A DNA stretch of 64,000 nt from Rhizobium sp. RU33A (GTDB taxonomy: Bacteria > Pseudomonadota > Alphaproteobacteria > Rhizobiales > Rhizobiaceae), in assembly GCF_900156055.1 (NCBI RefSeq), contig NZ_FTMQ01000005.1, positions 124,001-188,000 of the forward strand. The letters are read 5' to 3'. Position 1 is the stretch's first letter; the number at the start of each line of letters is the position of its first letter. The translations under genes and the position numbers were made by a program. Positions 16,642 to 25,124 of the stretch are shown in pieces. The notes below the pieces were generated by a model, which worked only from the letters and a program-made list of their open reading frames with translations, had not been told where the DNA came from and searched no databases.

Positions 16642-17691
16642 TCAGCTCCTTGCGCCGGGCGCGTTCAGCATCAGGCAGAGGATCGTGTGAAGCACCTGGG
16701 CCGCGATCTGCGCCGTGTTCGTCGTGGAATCATACTGTGGCGCAACCTCGACTACGTCTCCACCGATGATGTTGAGGCCATCAAGGCCCCGCAGGATCTG
16801 TAGCACTTCCCGTGGCAGGAGACCGCCGACTTCGGGCGTGCCCGTTCCCGGCGCAAAGCCAGGATCGACGCTGTCGATATCAAACGAAACGTAAGTGGGT
16901 CTGTCGCCGACGATCCGGCGCGCTTTCTCGATGATCGCGGGGAGGCTGGCTTCGCCGACTTCCTCGGCGTGGACCACGGTCATTCCGCTTTCATAGGAAA
17001 ATTCCCAGAGATATTCGGCAGGGCCGCGGATACCGATCTGGATCGTCCGTCGAGGATCCAGAACTCCGTCAAGAACGGCCAGGCGGAACGGGCCGCCGTG
17101 CTGGAACTTTGTACCCTCGTAGGGGCCGGCCGTATCGCAATGGGCGTCGATGTGGATCAGACCGATTGGCTCTTTTTCACCTATCGCCTTCAGGATAGAC
17201 GACGTGATGGAATGGTCGCCACCGACGCTCAAGGGTTTGACACCGGCCGCTACCATGCGGCGATAAAATGCTTCGATATCGGCATGGCACTGCGCGAGAT
17301 CAAAGCGGCTCGTGAGGGGAACGTCGCCGATATCGGCAACATCGGCCATCGTCAGCGGAGATGTGCGCAGCACGTGGTCATAGGGCCCGATACGTTCGAT
17401 TGTTCTGAGCGCGCGGGGGCCAAAGCGGGTACCATTGCGGTTGGTCACACCAAGGTCCATGGGAACACCGACAAGCGCAATGTCCAACCCGCCGAAGTTG
17501 TCAGCGTCCTGCGCCTCGGGGAAACTGCGAGCATCAAGAAGCGTCGGAATACCGGCGAAAGGCCATTTCCGCTTGTCGCCGCCCTTGAATTGCGACTGCG
17601 CAACCGCTTTGAAATCCGGATCGAAAATGTCTCCGCCGGAGGCATTGGCGTATCTTTCCCGCAGCGCATCGAGATGTGTCTTGTCAATCAT
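16642..17691 (-). CDS. Ureohydrolase (agmatinase / guanidinobutyrase family)
   Basis: This 349-residue enzyme belongs to the binuclear-manganese arginase/agmatinase family. Metal-binding motifs are all present: GGDHS (His160), IDAHCD (182-186) and SFDIDSVDPGFAPGTGTPE. It should split a guanidino compound into an amine and urea. The family covers agmatine, 4-guanidinobutyrate and 3-guanidinopropionate, which I cannot separate by eye. The start follows a GGGAGA ribosome site. It is divergent from the second importer, whose operon also has an aldehyde dehydrogenase, consistent with a route from guanidino-aldehydes through guanidino acids. Confidence 0.9.
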   Translation of the reverse strand: MIDKTHLDALRERYANASGGDIFDPDFKAVAQSQFKGGDKRKWPFAGIPTLLDARSFPEAQDADNFGGLDIALVGVPMDLGVTNRNGTRFGPRALRTIERIGPYDHVLRTSPLTMADVADIGDVPLTSRFDLAQCHADIEAFYRRMVAAGVKPLSVGGDHSITSSILKAIGEKEPIGLIHIDAHCDTAGPYEGTKFQHGGPFRLAVLDGVLDPRRTIQIGIRGPAEYLWEFSYESGMTVVHAEEVGEASLPAIIEKARRIVGDRPTYVSFDIDSVDPGFAPGTGTPEVGGLLPREVLQILRGLDGLNIIGGDVVEVAPQYDSTTNTAQIAAQVLHTILCLMLNAPGARS

Positions 17692-17752
17692 AGACGTAGC
17701 TCTCCCAATTGATGGACAAGACCGTACCGACGCAAAATCTGGAAGTGGTTCG

Positions 17753-17771
17753 CGATTTTCCGAAGTAATCG
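17753..17771. promoter_or_regulatory. Candidate LysR box with GATTTTCCGAAGT core, second importer / agmatinase promoter
   Basis: CGATT-N9-AATCG (17753-17771) is an interrupted dyad with T-N11-A spacing. It lies between the divergent agmatinase-family gene and the Tat-exported binding protein. The core GATTTTCCGAAGT recurs, with one change, at 14397-14409 before the other importer. Confidence 0.5.
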
Positions 17772-17850
17772 GACTCATATTTATATGTAACCGACCCGCG
17801 CGATCGGTCAGCATCCTCGACAATCAAACACTCAAAAAAAGGGGAATGTC

Positions 17851-18957
17851 ATGCCAATCAAGAACGTTGCGAATACGTCCATCGGACGACGAGGCTTGCT
17901 GAAGGGCCTATCAGGTCTTGCGATCGCACCCTTGATCACCGGCTTTCCGAACATCGTCCGGGCCCAAGAGAAGAAACTCCGCGTCGGTCTCTACGGAGGC
18001 TACTTCAAGGACACGTTCGACGCCGAGATCTTTCCCGACTTCACGGCCGCCACAGGCATCGAGATCGAGAGCGTTGGCGAGCCGACCGGTGAAGTCTGGC
18101 TGATCCAGCTCGAACAGGCCGCCAGGGCGGGCACCTCGCCGGTCGATGTATCGATGATGGCTGGTGTGCCAGTCATCCGCGGCGCAAACAGCGGGTTGTG
18201 GGCGCCGCTCGACCCAAACAAAATTCCCAATATGAAATACATCAAGCCCGACCTTGTACGCCAGAACGCTAAGGGAGAGGTTGTAGCGATCGGTGCAACG
18301 AGTTGGTATGTGACCCTGGTCTCCAACACGGACGTCTATCCGGAAGCGCCGACCTCATGGAAAGACATCTGGGACCCCAAATACAAAGACAGCCTGGGCC
18401 TGCTTGCCAATGTCGGCAACTCATATCTGCTGGAGGTCGCCGCCAAGGTCTATTTCGGCGGCATCAATCATCTCGATACGGATGACGGCATTCGAGAAGC
18501 CTGCGCCAAAGTCGGCGAACTGAAGCCGAACGTCCGCCTCTGGTACCGCGACGAAGCCCAGTTCGAACAGGCTCTGAAGTCAGGCGAAATCCCGATGGGA
18601 CAATACTTCCACGACGTCACCAGGCTTGCTGTCCAAGACGGCTTTCCGGTACGTTCCACCATGCCCATCGAAGGCGGGATCTACGACTATGGCACATGGG
18701 CGGTAACAAAAGCTGCGGCCGCCTCTCTCGATCTTGCCTATGTCTACATGGACTACATGTCCCAGCCTTCAACACAGGCGACACTTGCGCGCAAACTTGG
18801 CAGCGCTCCGGTTGTCGAACGCTCGACCATGGATCTCACCGACGAAGAGTTTAACTCGGTGTCTTCGGAAATTGATCCGGTGCGCCCGCATTACGAGATG
18901 CAGGCGCTGAAGACCGACTTCATCAACCAGGTCTGGACGGAGATGCAGCAGGGCTAA
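17851..18957 (+). CDS. ABC transporter periplasmic binding protein, Tat-exported, polyamine-type
   Basis: The 368-residue protein starts with a twin-arginine signal (SIGRRGLLKGLSGLAIAPLI, cut near VRAQE). The mature domain is of the extracellular family 1/PotD-like type: KLRVGLYGGYFKDTFDAEIF, SWYVTLVSNTDVYPEAPTSW, AVTKAAAASLDLAYVYMDYM. It differs from the other binding protein in this window, so the two importers are not recent copies. Folding before export may be needed for the ligand or a cofactor. It heads the plus-strand operon with ATPase, two permeases, aldehyde dehydrogenase and amidohydrolase. Confidence 0.9.
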   Translation: MPIKNVANTSIGRRGLLKGLSGLAIAPLITGFPNIVRAQEKKLRVGLYGGYFKDTFDAEIFPDFTAATGIEIESVGEPTGEVWLIQLEQAARAGTSPVDVSMMAGVPVIRGANSGLWAPLDPNKIPNMKYIKPDLVRQNAKGEVVAIGATSWYVTLVSNTDVYPEAPTSWKDIWDPKYKDSLGLLANVGNSYLLEVAAKVYFGGINHLDTDDGIREACAKVGELKPNVRLWYRDEAQFEQALKSGEIPMGQYFHDVTRLAVQDGFPVRSTMPIEGGIYDYGTWAVTKAAAASLDLAYVYMDYMSQPSTQATLARKLGSAPVVERSTMDLTDEEFNSVSSEIDPVRPHYEMQALKTDFINQVWTEMQQG

Positions 18958-19028
18958 ACGCTCTGCTTCCTCCGAACAAAGTGAAACCTGACGCAGGGGA
19001 CGCACTGCGCGTCTGCCGGAGTGATACC

Positions 19029-20069
19029 ATGTCTGGACTAGTCATCCGCGAGATCCACAAGACCTACGGCCCGGTGCCCGCGTTGAGCAATATCTCGCTC
19101 GATGTGGAGAACGGCAAATTCCTCTGCCTGCTCGGGCCGTCGGGTTGCGGCAAGTCCACGCTCCTGAGGATAATCGCGGGGCTGGATGATGCGTCGAAAG
19201 GACAGATCCTTCTCGATGGCCGTGACATCACGAAGGTGCCGACACATCAGCGTAATTTCGGCATGGTCTTCCAGTCCCTTGCGCTGTTTCCCCACTTGTC
19301 AGTCGGGGAGAACATCGCCTTTGCGTTGAGCATACGTGGTGCGTCCCGCGAGGTTCAAAAGCGCGAGGTGGAAAGGCTGCTGGAGCTTATGCATCTGCCC
19401 GGCATTGCCGAGCGTTCGATCCTGCAGCTTTCGGGTGGGCAGCGCCAGCGCGTGGCGATTGCCCGAGCGCTCGCACTTAAGCCGAAGCTGTTTCTCCTCG
19501 ATGAACCGATGTCTGCCCTCGACGCGAAGTTGCGTGAGGCGATGCAGGTCGAGCTCAAGCGTCTGCAACAGGAACTCGGCATCACCACCCTGCTTGTGAC
19601 CCATGACCAGAAGGAGGCGATGACGACCGCCGACCTCGTCGTGTTGATGTCCGGCGGCGTGATCCAGCAAGTCGCTCCACCGCTTGAGATGTATCGAAAA
19701 CCGGCCAACGCCTTCGTGGCCCAATTCATCGGCGCGACGAACCTGATTGGTGCGAGATCGCTCGGCGGAGGCCGGGTCGAGGTTGCCGGTGGCACGGTTG
19801 GAATCGAACAGGCTCCGCCTCCAGGACCGTTTACCTTCTCGGTGCGGCCGGAGGACCTACACCTGCAGGACAATGAGAGCAGCAGTAGCCTTGCGGGCCG
19901 GATCGCCTTCACCCGGCACCTCGGTGCGAGCATCGAGGTGAACGTCGCGGTGGACGGCATGGATAAGGACCTGGTGGTCGCCGTGCCCGCGAGAGAAGAG
20001 AGCAGCCTTTCAATCGGCCGCCCGGTGCATGTCCATGTGAACGGCGCGACCTGCGTCGTCCTGAGGTGA
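19029..20069 (+). CDS. ABC transporter ATP-binding protein (PotA-like)
   Basis: A 346-residue ATPase. Walker A GPSGCGKST, Q-loop MVFQSLALFPHL, signature LSGGQRQRVAIARAL, Walker B LFLLDEPMSALD and H-loop VTHDQKEAM are intact, and a C-terminal TOBE domain contains FTFSVRPEDLHLQ. The chosen ATG has a GGAG site seven bases upstream; longer in-frame starts lack support. Its stop directly abuts the next gene's ATG, which implies coupled translation. Confidence 0.93.
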   Translation: MSGLVIREIHKTYGPVPALSNISLDVENGKFLCLLGPSGCGKSTLLRIIAGLDDASKGQILLDGRDITKVPTHQRNFGMVFQSLALFPHLSVGENIAFALSIRGASREVQKREVERLLELMHLPGIAERSILQLSGGQRQRVAIARALALKPKLFLLDEPMSALDAKLREAMQVELKRLQQELGITTLLVTHDQKEAMTTADLVVLMSGGVIQQVAPPLEMYRKPANAFVAQFIGATNLIGARSLGGGRVEVAGGTVGIEQAPPPGPFTFSVRPEDLHLQDNESSSSLAGRIAFTRHLGASIEVNVAVDGMDKDLVVAVPAREESSLSIGRPVHVHVNGATCVVLR

Positions 20070-20927
20070 ATGATGAGCACCCGGCAGCCCAAATCCCTGA
20101 TAGCCTATCTGCCAATCCTGGTTCCGGCCCTTCTCCTGACAGTCTTCTTCGTCCTGCCATTCGGGACAATGGTCATGACCTCGTTCTATGAAAACAGGAG
20201 CATCGGGGCGGCGGAGACCGCTTTCACGCTCGCCAACTACCAGCGCCTGCTCAGCCCCTTCTTTCTCGGGCTGGTAACCGCCTCCTTCGGCCTTGCGTTC
20301 GGCGTTGCCGCGATTTCCATTCTGATCGCGTTCCCCTTCTCCTATCTGCTCGTCAACGCCCCGCGTTCCACGCAGGTCGGCTGGCTCATTTTCTTGCTGT
20401 CCATTCTCTCCCTGTCGGAATCGATCATAGGGTTCGCCTGGTCCACATTGCTGTCAAGGACTGCGGGGATCAGCAATCTCTTCGTGCTGATCGGCCTTAT
20501 TGACCGGCCTGCCTCCTATGCACCCGGAATTGGGGCGCTTCTGACAGGTGTGGTGTATACGGCAATCCCCTACGCCGTTCTGGTCCTTTACCCCATTCTC
20601 TCCAGGGTCGATCCGCACATCGAAGAGGCGGCACGGACGCTTGGGCTCTCGCCGCTGAGGACCTTCTTGCGCGTGGCACTGCCGATGCATCGCAATGCGA
20701 TCGTGACCACATTTCTGATGCTGCTGGTCTTCACGCTCGGCAGCTATCTCATGCCGCAGATCCTGGGGCGGCCGCAACACTGGACCTTGTCCGTTGCGAT
20801 CAGCGATCAGGCGCTGGTGCAGTCCAATGTCCCTTTCGCTGCGGCACTCTCCGTGTTCCTCGTCGTCGTCACGCTTCTGATCGTCCTCACGGTTATCCAG
20901 TTCGGGCGCAAGGAGCAGACAGCATGA
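20070..20927 (+). CDS. ABC transporter permease (PotB-like)
   Basis: The 285-residue inner-membrane permease has about six membrane segments, an EAA loop at DPHIEEAARTLGLSPLRTFL and a PotB-like tail (LGSYLMPQILGRPQHWTLSV). Two tandem ATG codons (20070 and 20073) follow a TGAGGTGA ribosome site that spans the ATPase stop. Its end overlaps the next permease by four bases (ATGA). Confidence 0.9.
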   Translation: MMSTRQPKSLIAYLPILVPALLLTVFFVLPFGTMVMTSFYENRSIGAAETAFTLANYQRLLSPFFLGLVTASFGLAFGVAAISILIAFPFSYLLVNAPRSTQVGWLIFLLSILSLSESIIGFAWSTLLSRTAGISNLFVLIGLIDRPASYAPGIGALLTGVVYTAIPYAVLVLYPILSRVDPHIEEAARTLGLSPLRTFLRVALPMHRNAIVTTFLMLLVFTLGSYLMPQILGRPQHWTLSVAISDQALVQSNVPFAAALSVFLVVVTLLIVLTVIQFGRKEQTA

Positions 20928-21718
20928 CGCAAACCTCTGTGAGACGACTGTTCTTCACGGTCCTTGGCATCATCATGGCAGCGCCACTGCTCGTGGTTCT
21001 CGGCGTGTCCGTGAACGAAAAGAAGTCGCTGACCTTCCCGCCACAAGGGTTCAATCTGCGCTGGTATATGGATCTCTTCCGTGCAGGTGACTGGTCGACC
21101 TCGATCGCGAACAGCGCGACCACAGCCCTTCTCTCGGCCACACTCGCCGTCGCCATCGCGTTCCCGATCGCCTGGTTCAGCTGGCGTTACCGCCTGAGCT
21201 GGGTCAGGATCGTGATTGCGGTAGGCCTCGCGCCCTTCCTCCTTCCCCCCGTCATCACGGCGCTCGGCTTCCTGTCCTTCTGGACACAGTCCGGGTTTTA
21301 CGGGCAATACTGGACCGTCGTTGTCAGCCACGGGATCTTCCTGGTTTCGCTTCCGCTGGTGTCGCTGACCCTCGGCTTCAGCGCGCTCGACAGGAGCCTC
21401 CCGGAGGCGGCGGCCATGCTTGGCGCGGATGACCGACAGGTGCTGGCGAGGATCATCTTACCCCTCGTTCGCCCCTATGTGATCTCCGGCTTCGCCTTCG
21501 CGTTCGTCGTGTCGCTAAACGAATATCTCATCGCCTACATGACCGTGGGCGCCGTTCTCGAAACGCTGCCGATGCGCATTTTCAACTCCCTGCGCTACGG
21601 ATACACGCCGGTGATGGCAGCGGCTTCGGTCCTGTTCGTTTTCCTCACGATGGTGATCTTCTCGCTGGTCGCCCGTTTCGGCGACCTTCCAAAGCTCCTC
21701 GGCGCCCATCGTCGGTAA
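20924..21718 (+). CDS. ABC transporter permease (PotC-like)
   Basis: The product has 264 residues and about six membrane segments. The EAA loop reads RSLPEAAAMLGADDRQVLAR, and VGAVLETLPMRIFNSLRYGY matches the PotC family C-terminus. It is coupled to the preceding permease by an ATGA overlap, completing a binding protein-ATPase-permease-permease importer. The downstream aldehyde dehydrogenase is 66 bp away with its own strong ribosome site. Confidence 0.9.
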   Translation: MTQTSVRRLFFTVLGIIMAAPLLVVLGVSVNEKKSLTFPPQGFNLRWYMDLFRAGDWSTSIANSATTALLSATLAVAIAFPIAWFSWRYRLSWVRIVIAVGLAPFLLPPVITALGFLSFWTQSGFYGQYWTVVVSHGIFLVSLPLVSLTLGFSALDRSLPEAAAMLGADDRQVLARIILPLVRPYVISGFAFAFVVSLNEYLIAYMTVGAVLETLPMRIFNSLRYGYTPVMAAASVLFVFLTMVIFSLVARFGDLPKLLGAHRR

Positions 21719-21784
21719 AGGCTCGATAGCAGAAGCAGTCGACGTCCCTGTCGCAATAGAATTTCGAAATGGAGGAACCAAGTC

Positions 21785-23272
21785 GTGACCACGCATTCCA
21801 ATCAGCCGACACCCGTCCCCGCCAATCTCCTGCAGCGCGACAAGGCGGTTTACATCAACGGCAGCTGGCATGTCGGCGGCGGCGGTCCCTCGCATCTGGC
21901 CTTCGTAGATCCCTCGAAGGCGACAACCTTCGCCACCCTCATTCCTGGTTCGGTCGAACAGGTGGCACTGGCAGCCGAGGCAGCCGCGCGCGCCTTTGGT
22001 GCATGGAGAGCAACGACCGGCGCCGAGCGCGCGCGCAATCTGCGCGCCATCGCCTCCGGCCTCACCAAGCGGAAGCCGGACCTCGTTGCGCTCCAGATGC
22101 TCAACAACGGCAAGCCGCGTTTCGAGGCAGAAATCGATATTGATGATGCGATTGCTACATTCGAATATTATGCCGATCTTGCAGAGGGGATTGACGGACA
22201 GCAGGGGCAAACGGTCGATCTCGGCGATACGGCGCTCGCAGGAAGCACCTACTTCGAACCGTTGGGGCCAGTCGGTCTGATCGTCGCCTGGAATTTCCCG
22301 ATGGTCACCACCGCCTGGAAGGTGGCGCCGGCGTTGGCTGCCGGTTGCACGGCGGTCCTCAAACCCTCGGAATTCACGACGCTCGCCGAACTGATCTATG
22401 GCGATATCGCCAGCGAAATCGGTCTGCCACCCGGTGTGCTAAACATCGTGCCGGGTGGCGCAGATGTCGGAGCCGCGCTGTGTACGGACCGTCGTATCAG
22501 GAAAGTCTCGTTTACAGGATCGAATGCCACGGGAAGCCGCGTGATGGCTGCCGCTGCCAACCGCATCGTTCCAGTTTCGCTCGAACTTGGCGGCAAATCA
22601 CCGATCATCATTCTCGAAGATGCCGATATCGATCAGGCGGTCGAGATCGCAAGCGCCGGGATCTTCTTCAATTGCGGCCAGATGTGCTCGGCGACGTCAA
22701 GGCTCATCGTGGCGGCCTCGATTGCGGATGAATTTGCCGCGGCGCTGGTCGCCAAGGCCAAGCTGATCGTGGTCGGAGGCCCCGACAATCCGGATGCGCA
22801 AATGGGACCCCTGACCACTCGGGAACAGTTTGACAAGGTGACGTCCGTTCTGAACCAGGCCCGAACCGACGGCCTTAACTGCATCGCGGGCGGCGCAGCC
22901 GACGCCGCCCTGGGTGGTTTCTTCATTCAGCCGACGATCTATCGCGACGTCCCGGCCGATCACCCGGTCTGGCGAAATGAGATCTTCGGCCCAGTCCTTG
23001 CGATCCGCAGCTTCAGAACTGTCGACGAGGCTGTTGTGCTGGCAAATGGTACGGATTTCGGACTCGCCGCCACCGTCGTCGGCGGTGACAAGGATACAGC
23101 CGAGGCGGTCGCGCGACGCATCGATGCGGGCCACGTCTGGGTGAACACGCCACAGCTGATTTTCCCCAATACAGCCTGGGGCGGCTTCAAGGCGAGTGGC
23201 ATCGGACGCGAACTCGGGCCTTGGGGCTTGGCCGCCTATCTAGGCGTCAAGCACATGACCCGCGCCGCATAA
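21785..23272 (+). CDS. NAD(P)-dependent aldehyde dehydrogenase
   Basis: A 495-residue member of the aldehyde dehydrogenase superfamily, of normal length. The active-site cysteine is Cys301 in NCGQMCSATSRL, with a second Cys at 297. The general-base glutamate lies in LELGGKSP, and cofactor motifs are PMVTTAWKVAPALAAG and VSFTGSNATGS. The start is GTG after a GGAGGAACC site. Given the polyamine-type importer upstream and the agmatinase nearby, an amino- or guanidino-aldehyde is a sensible substrate (PuuC/KauB-like), but this is inference. Confidence 0.9.
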   Translation: MTTHSNQPTPVPANLLQRDKAVYINGSWHVGGGGPSHLAFVDPSKATTFATLIPGSVEQVALAAEAAARAFGAWRATTGAERARNLRAIASGLTKRKPDLVALQMLNNGKPRFEAEIDIDDAIATFEYYADLAEGIDGQQGQTVDLGDTALAGSTYFEPLGPVGLIVAWNFPMVTTAWKVAPALAAGCTAVLKPSEFTTLAELIYGDIASEIGLPPGVLNIVPGGADVGAALCTDRRIRKVSFTGSNATGSRVMAAAANRIVPVSLELGGKSPIIILEDADIDQAVEIASAGIFFNCGQMCSATSRLIVAASIADEFAAALVAKAKLIVVGGPDNPDAQMGPLTTREQFDKVTSVLNQARTDGLNCIAGGAADAALGGFFIQPTIYRDVPADHPVWRNEIFGPVLAIRSFRTVDEAVVLANGTDFGLAATVVGGDKDTAEAVARRIDAGHVWVNTPQLIFPNTAWGGFKASGIGRELGPWGLAAYLGVKHMTRAA

Positions 23273-23318
23273 GCAAGCCAGCTACATCCAGGCGAACACC
23301 AATCGCAAAGGACCAAAC

Positions 23319-24989
23319 ATGCACATTGCAGCAGAAATGATCGTCACCAACGCACGCATCCTGTCGATGAACCCGGAGCAACCGCACGCGGAAGCCATTG
23401 CGATTTCCGGCGGGCGCATCCTGGCGGTCGGGAGCGCAAATGAGATTACGGCCTATCGGGGTGCCGCCACCCAGGTGCTCGATGCGGGCGGCATGTCTGT
23501 CACGCCCGGCATCAATGAAAGCCACATTCACATCTTCGGTGGCTCCAGCGAGTTGGACCAGCTTTCTTTGTTCAATATAAAAGGCTTCGAGGCTTTCAAG
23601 GCAGCCGTCCGGAGTTACGCGGCGTCCCGGCCGAACGAACCGCTGCTGCTCGCAAACGGGTGCGATTATACGATACTGAGCGAACACATGAATGTCGACC
23701 GACATGTCCTGGATGCGATCCTTCCTGATAGGCCCCTCGCGGTAATGTCCCCTGACCACCACACGATTTGGGCGAACACCATGGCACTCACAAAGGCCGG
23801 CATTCTCCATGGCCGGAGCCTTCCGCCGGGCAACGAGATCGTGATGGGCGATGATGGGCTCGCCACGGGAGAACTGCGCGAGCACTATGCGTTCGATGAC
23901 GTAGTCGCCCTCGGCGCCAATGGTGGGCGAGACCTGCTCGGCCTCAGTACCGGCGGGGAGCCGGATCCGACGCCAAGCCCGGAAGAGCGTGCCCATGACC
24001 GGGAACTCTTGAAACGGGGGCTCCAGCATCTTGCCGCACACGGCATCACCAGCTTCCAAAATATGGACGGAAACCGCTATCAGCTCGAACTATTGCGCGA
24101 GATCGAGGCAGAAGGCGCCCTCCTGTGCCGCGGACGGATCCCGCTTCACTATACGGGTGGCGATATTACCACGCAGATGGACAAGGCAGCACAGATGCGG
24201 TCCGACTTCCAGGGCGAATGGCTGAACTCAGGAACGGTGAAGATGTTCATGGATGGTGTGCTTGATTCCCATACGGCCGTGATGTGCGAAGATTATGCCG
24301 ACCGTCCCGGCTGGAAGGGAGAGCCTCGCTTCGATCAGGCAACCTTCGACCACATCTGCATCGAAGCGGACAAGCGAGGCCTTCAGATCGCCGTCCACGC
24401 AATCGGCGACGGCGCTGTCGCGAATACCATCGACGGCTATGCCGCCGCGGCAGCTACCAATGGCAGGCGCGACAGCCGCCACCGCATCGAGCACCTCGAG
24501 GTCGTAAGGCAATATGATCTCACGCGGATGGCCGAGATGAAGCTAGTCGCGTCCATGCAGCCGACCGTCCCACCGGGGCAGATGGGACTGCCGTTGGAAC
24601 CGACACTCTCGCGCATAGGGCGGAAGAACTGGGCCCGCTCCTATGCGTGGCGGGCGGTCCGCGATGCCGGCATCGACCTGATCTTCTCTACCGACTGGCC
24701 GGTGTCACCGGTTTCCCCTATGCTTTCAGCGCATTCGGCCATGACGATGAAGCCATGGTCCGATGATCTACCGGACAATCGCCAGACGCTGATGGAGGTG
24801 CTCGACGCCTACACCGTGCGCGGTGCCTATGCAGAGTTTGCAGAAAGCTGGAAGGGCATGTTGAAGCCGGGCTACGTGGCAGACCTCGTTCTCTGGGACC
24901 GCAATCTGGAAGATATTGAAGCGGATGAGATGGCAGAAGTAAAACCGCTAGTGACGATATGCGGGGGAAACGTAACCTACTCCGCATGA
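23319..24989 (+). CDS. Amidohydrolase family protein (YtcJ-like, metal-dependent)
   Basis: This 556-residue TIM-barrel hydrolase of the amidohydrolase-3 group shows the metal-binding His pair His69/His71 in INESHIHIFGG, QIAVHAIGDGAV, HRIEHLEVV and a STDWPVSPVSP aspartate. The C-terminal beta-sandwich contains KPGYVADLVLWDRN. AAAGG(A) precedes the ATG. Family members hydrolyse amides or imines, but substrates of the YtcJ type are mostly unknown. As the last gene of the importer/aldehyde dehydrogenase operon, it may open an amide in the imported compound. Confidence 0.88.
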   Translation: MHIAAEMIVTNARILSMNPEQPHAEAIAISGGRILAVGSANEITAYRGAATQVLDAGGMSVTPGINESHIHIFGGSSELDQLSLFNIKGFEAFKAAVRSYAASRPNEPLLLANGCDYTILSEHMNVDRHVLDAILPDRPLAVMSPDHHTIWANTMALTKAGILHGRSLPPGNEIVMGDDGLATGELREHYAFDDVVALGANGGRDLLGLSTGGEPDPTPSPEERAHDRELLKRGLQHLAAHGITSFQNMDGNRYQLELLREIEAEGALLCRGRIPLHYTGGDITTQMDKAAQMRSDFQGEWLNSGTVKMFMDGVLDSHTAVMCEDYADRPGWKGEPRFDQATFDHICIEADKRGLQIAVHAIGDGAVANTIDGYAAAAATNGRRDSRHRIEHLEVVRQYDLTRMAEMKLVASMQPTVPPGQMGLPLEPTLSRIGRKNWARSYAWRAVRDAGIDLIFSTDWPVSPVSPMLSAHSAMTMKPWSDDLPDNRQTLMEVLDAYTVRGAYAEFAESWKGMLKPGYVADLVLWDRNLEDIEADEMAEVKPLVTICGGNVTYSA

Positions 24990-25077
24990 TGCTGGACGAC
25001 CTTAGACGCGGCAGAACAAGCGGATGAGATCCAACGCCCATAGTGCGGCGCGTAAGCCAGAGGCTGATGAGCGTGAA

Positions 25078-25104
25078 CATGCACGGGGCTCAACCCCGTG
25101 CATG
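25078..25104. terminator. Perfect hairpin between convergent genes, likely shared terminator
   Basis: CATGCACGGGG (25078-25088), loop CTCAA, CCCCGTGCATG (25094-25104): an 11-bp perfect stem between the amidohydrolase and Nramp-like genes. No long T run follows on the plus strand; the minus strand has TTTCATG before it. Termination is inferred from position. Confidence 0.65.
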
Positions 25105-25124
25105 AAATGAGCCAGTTGACGCCT

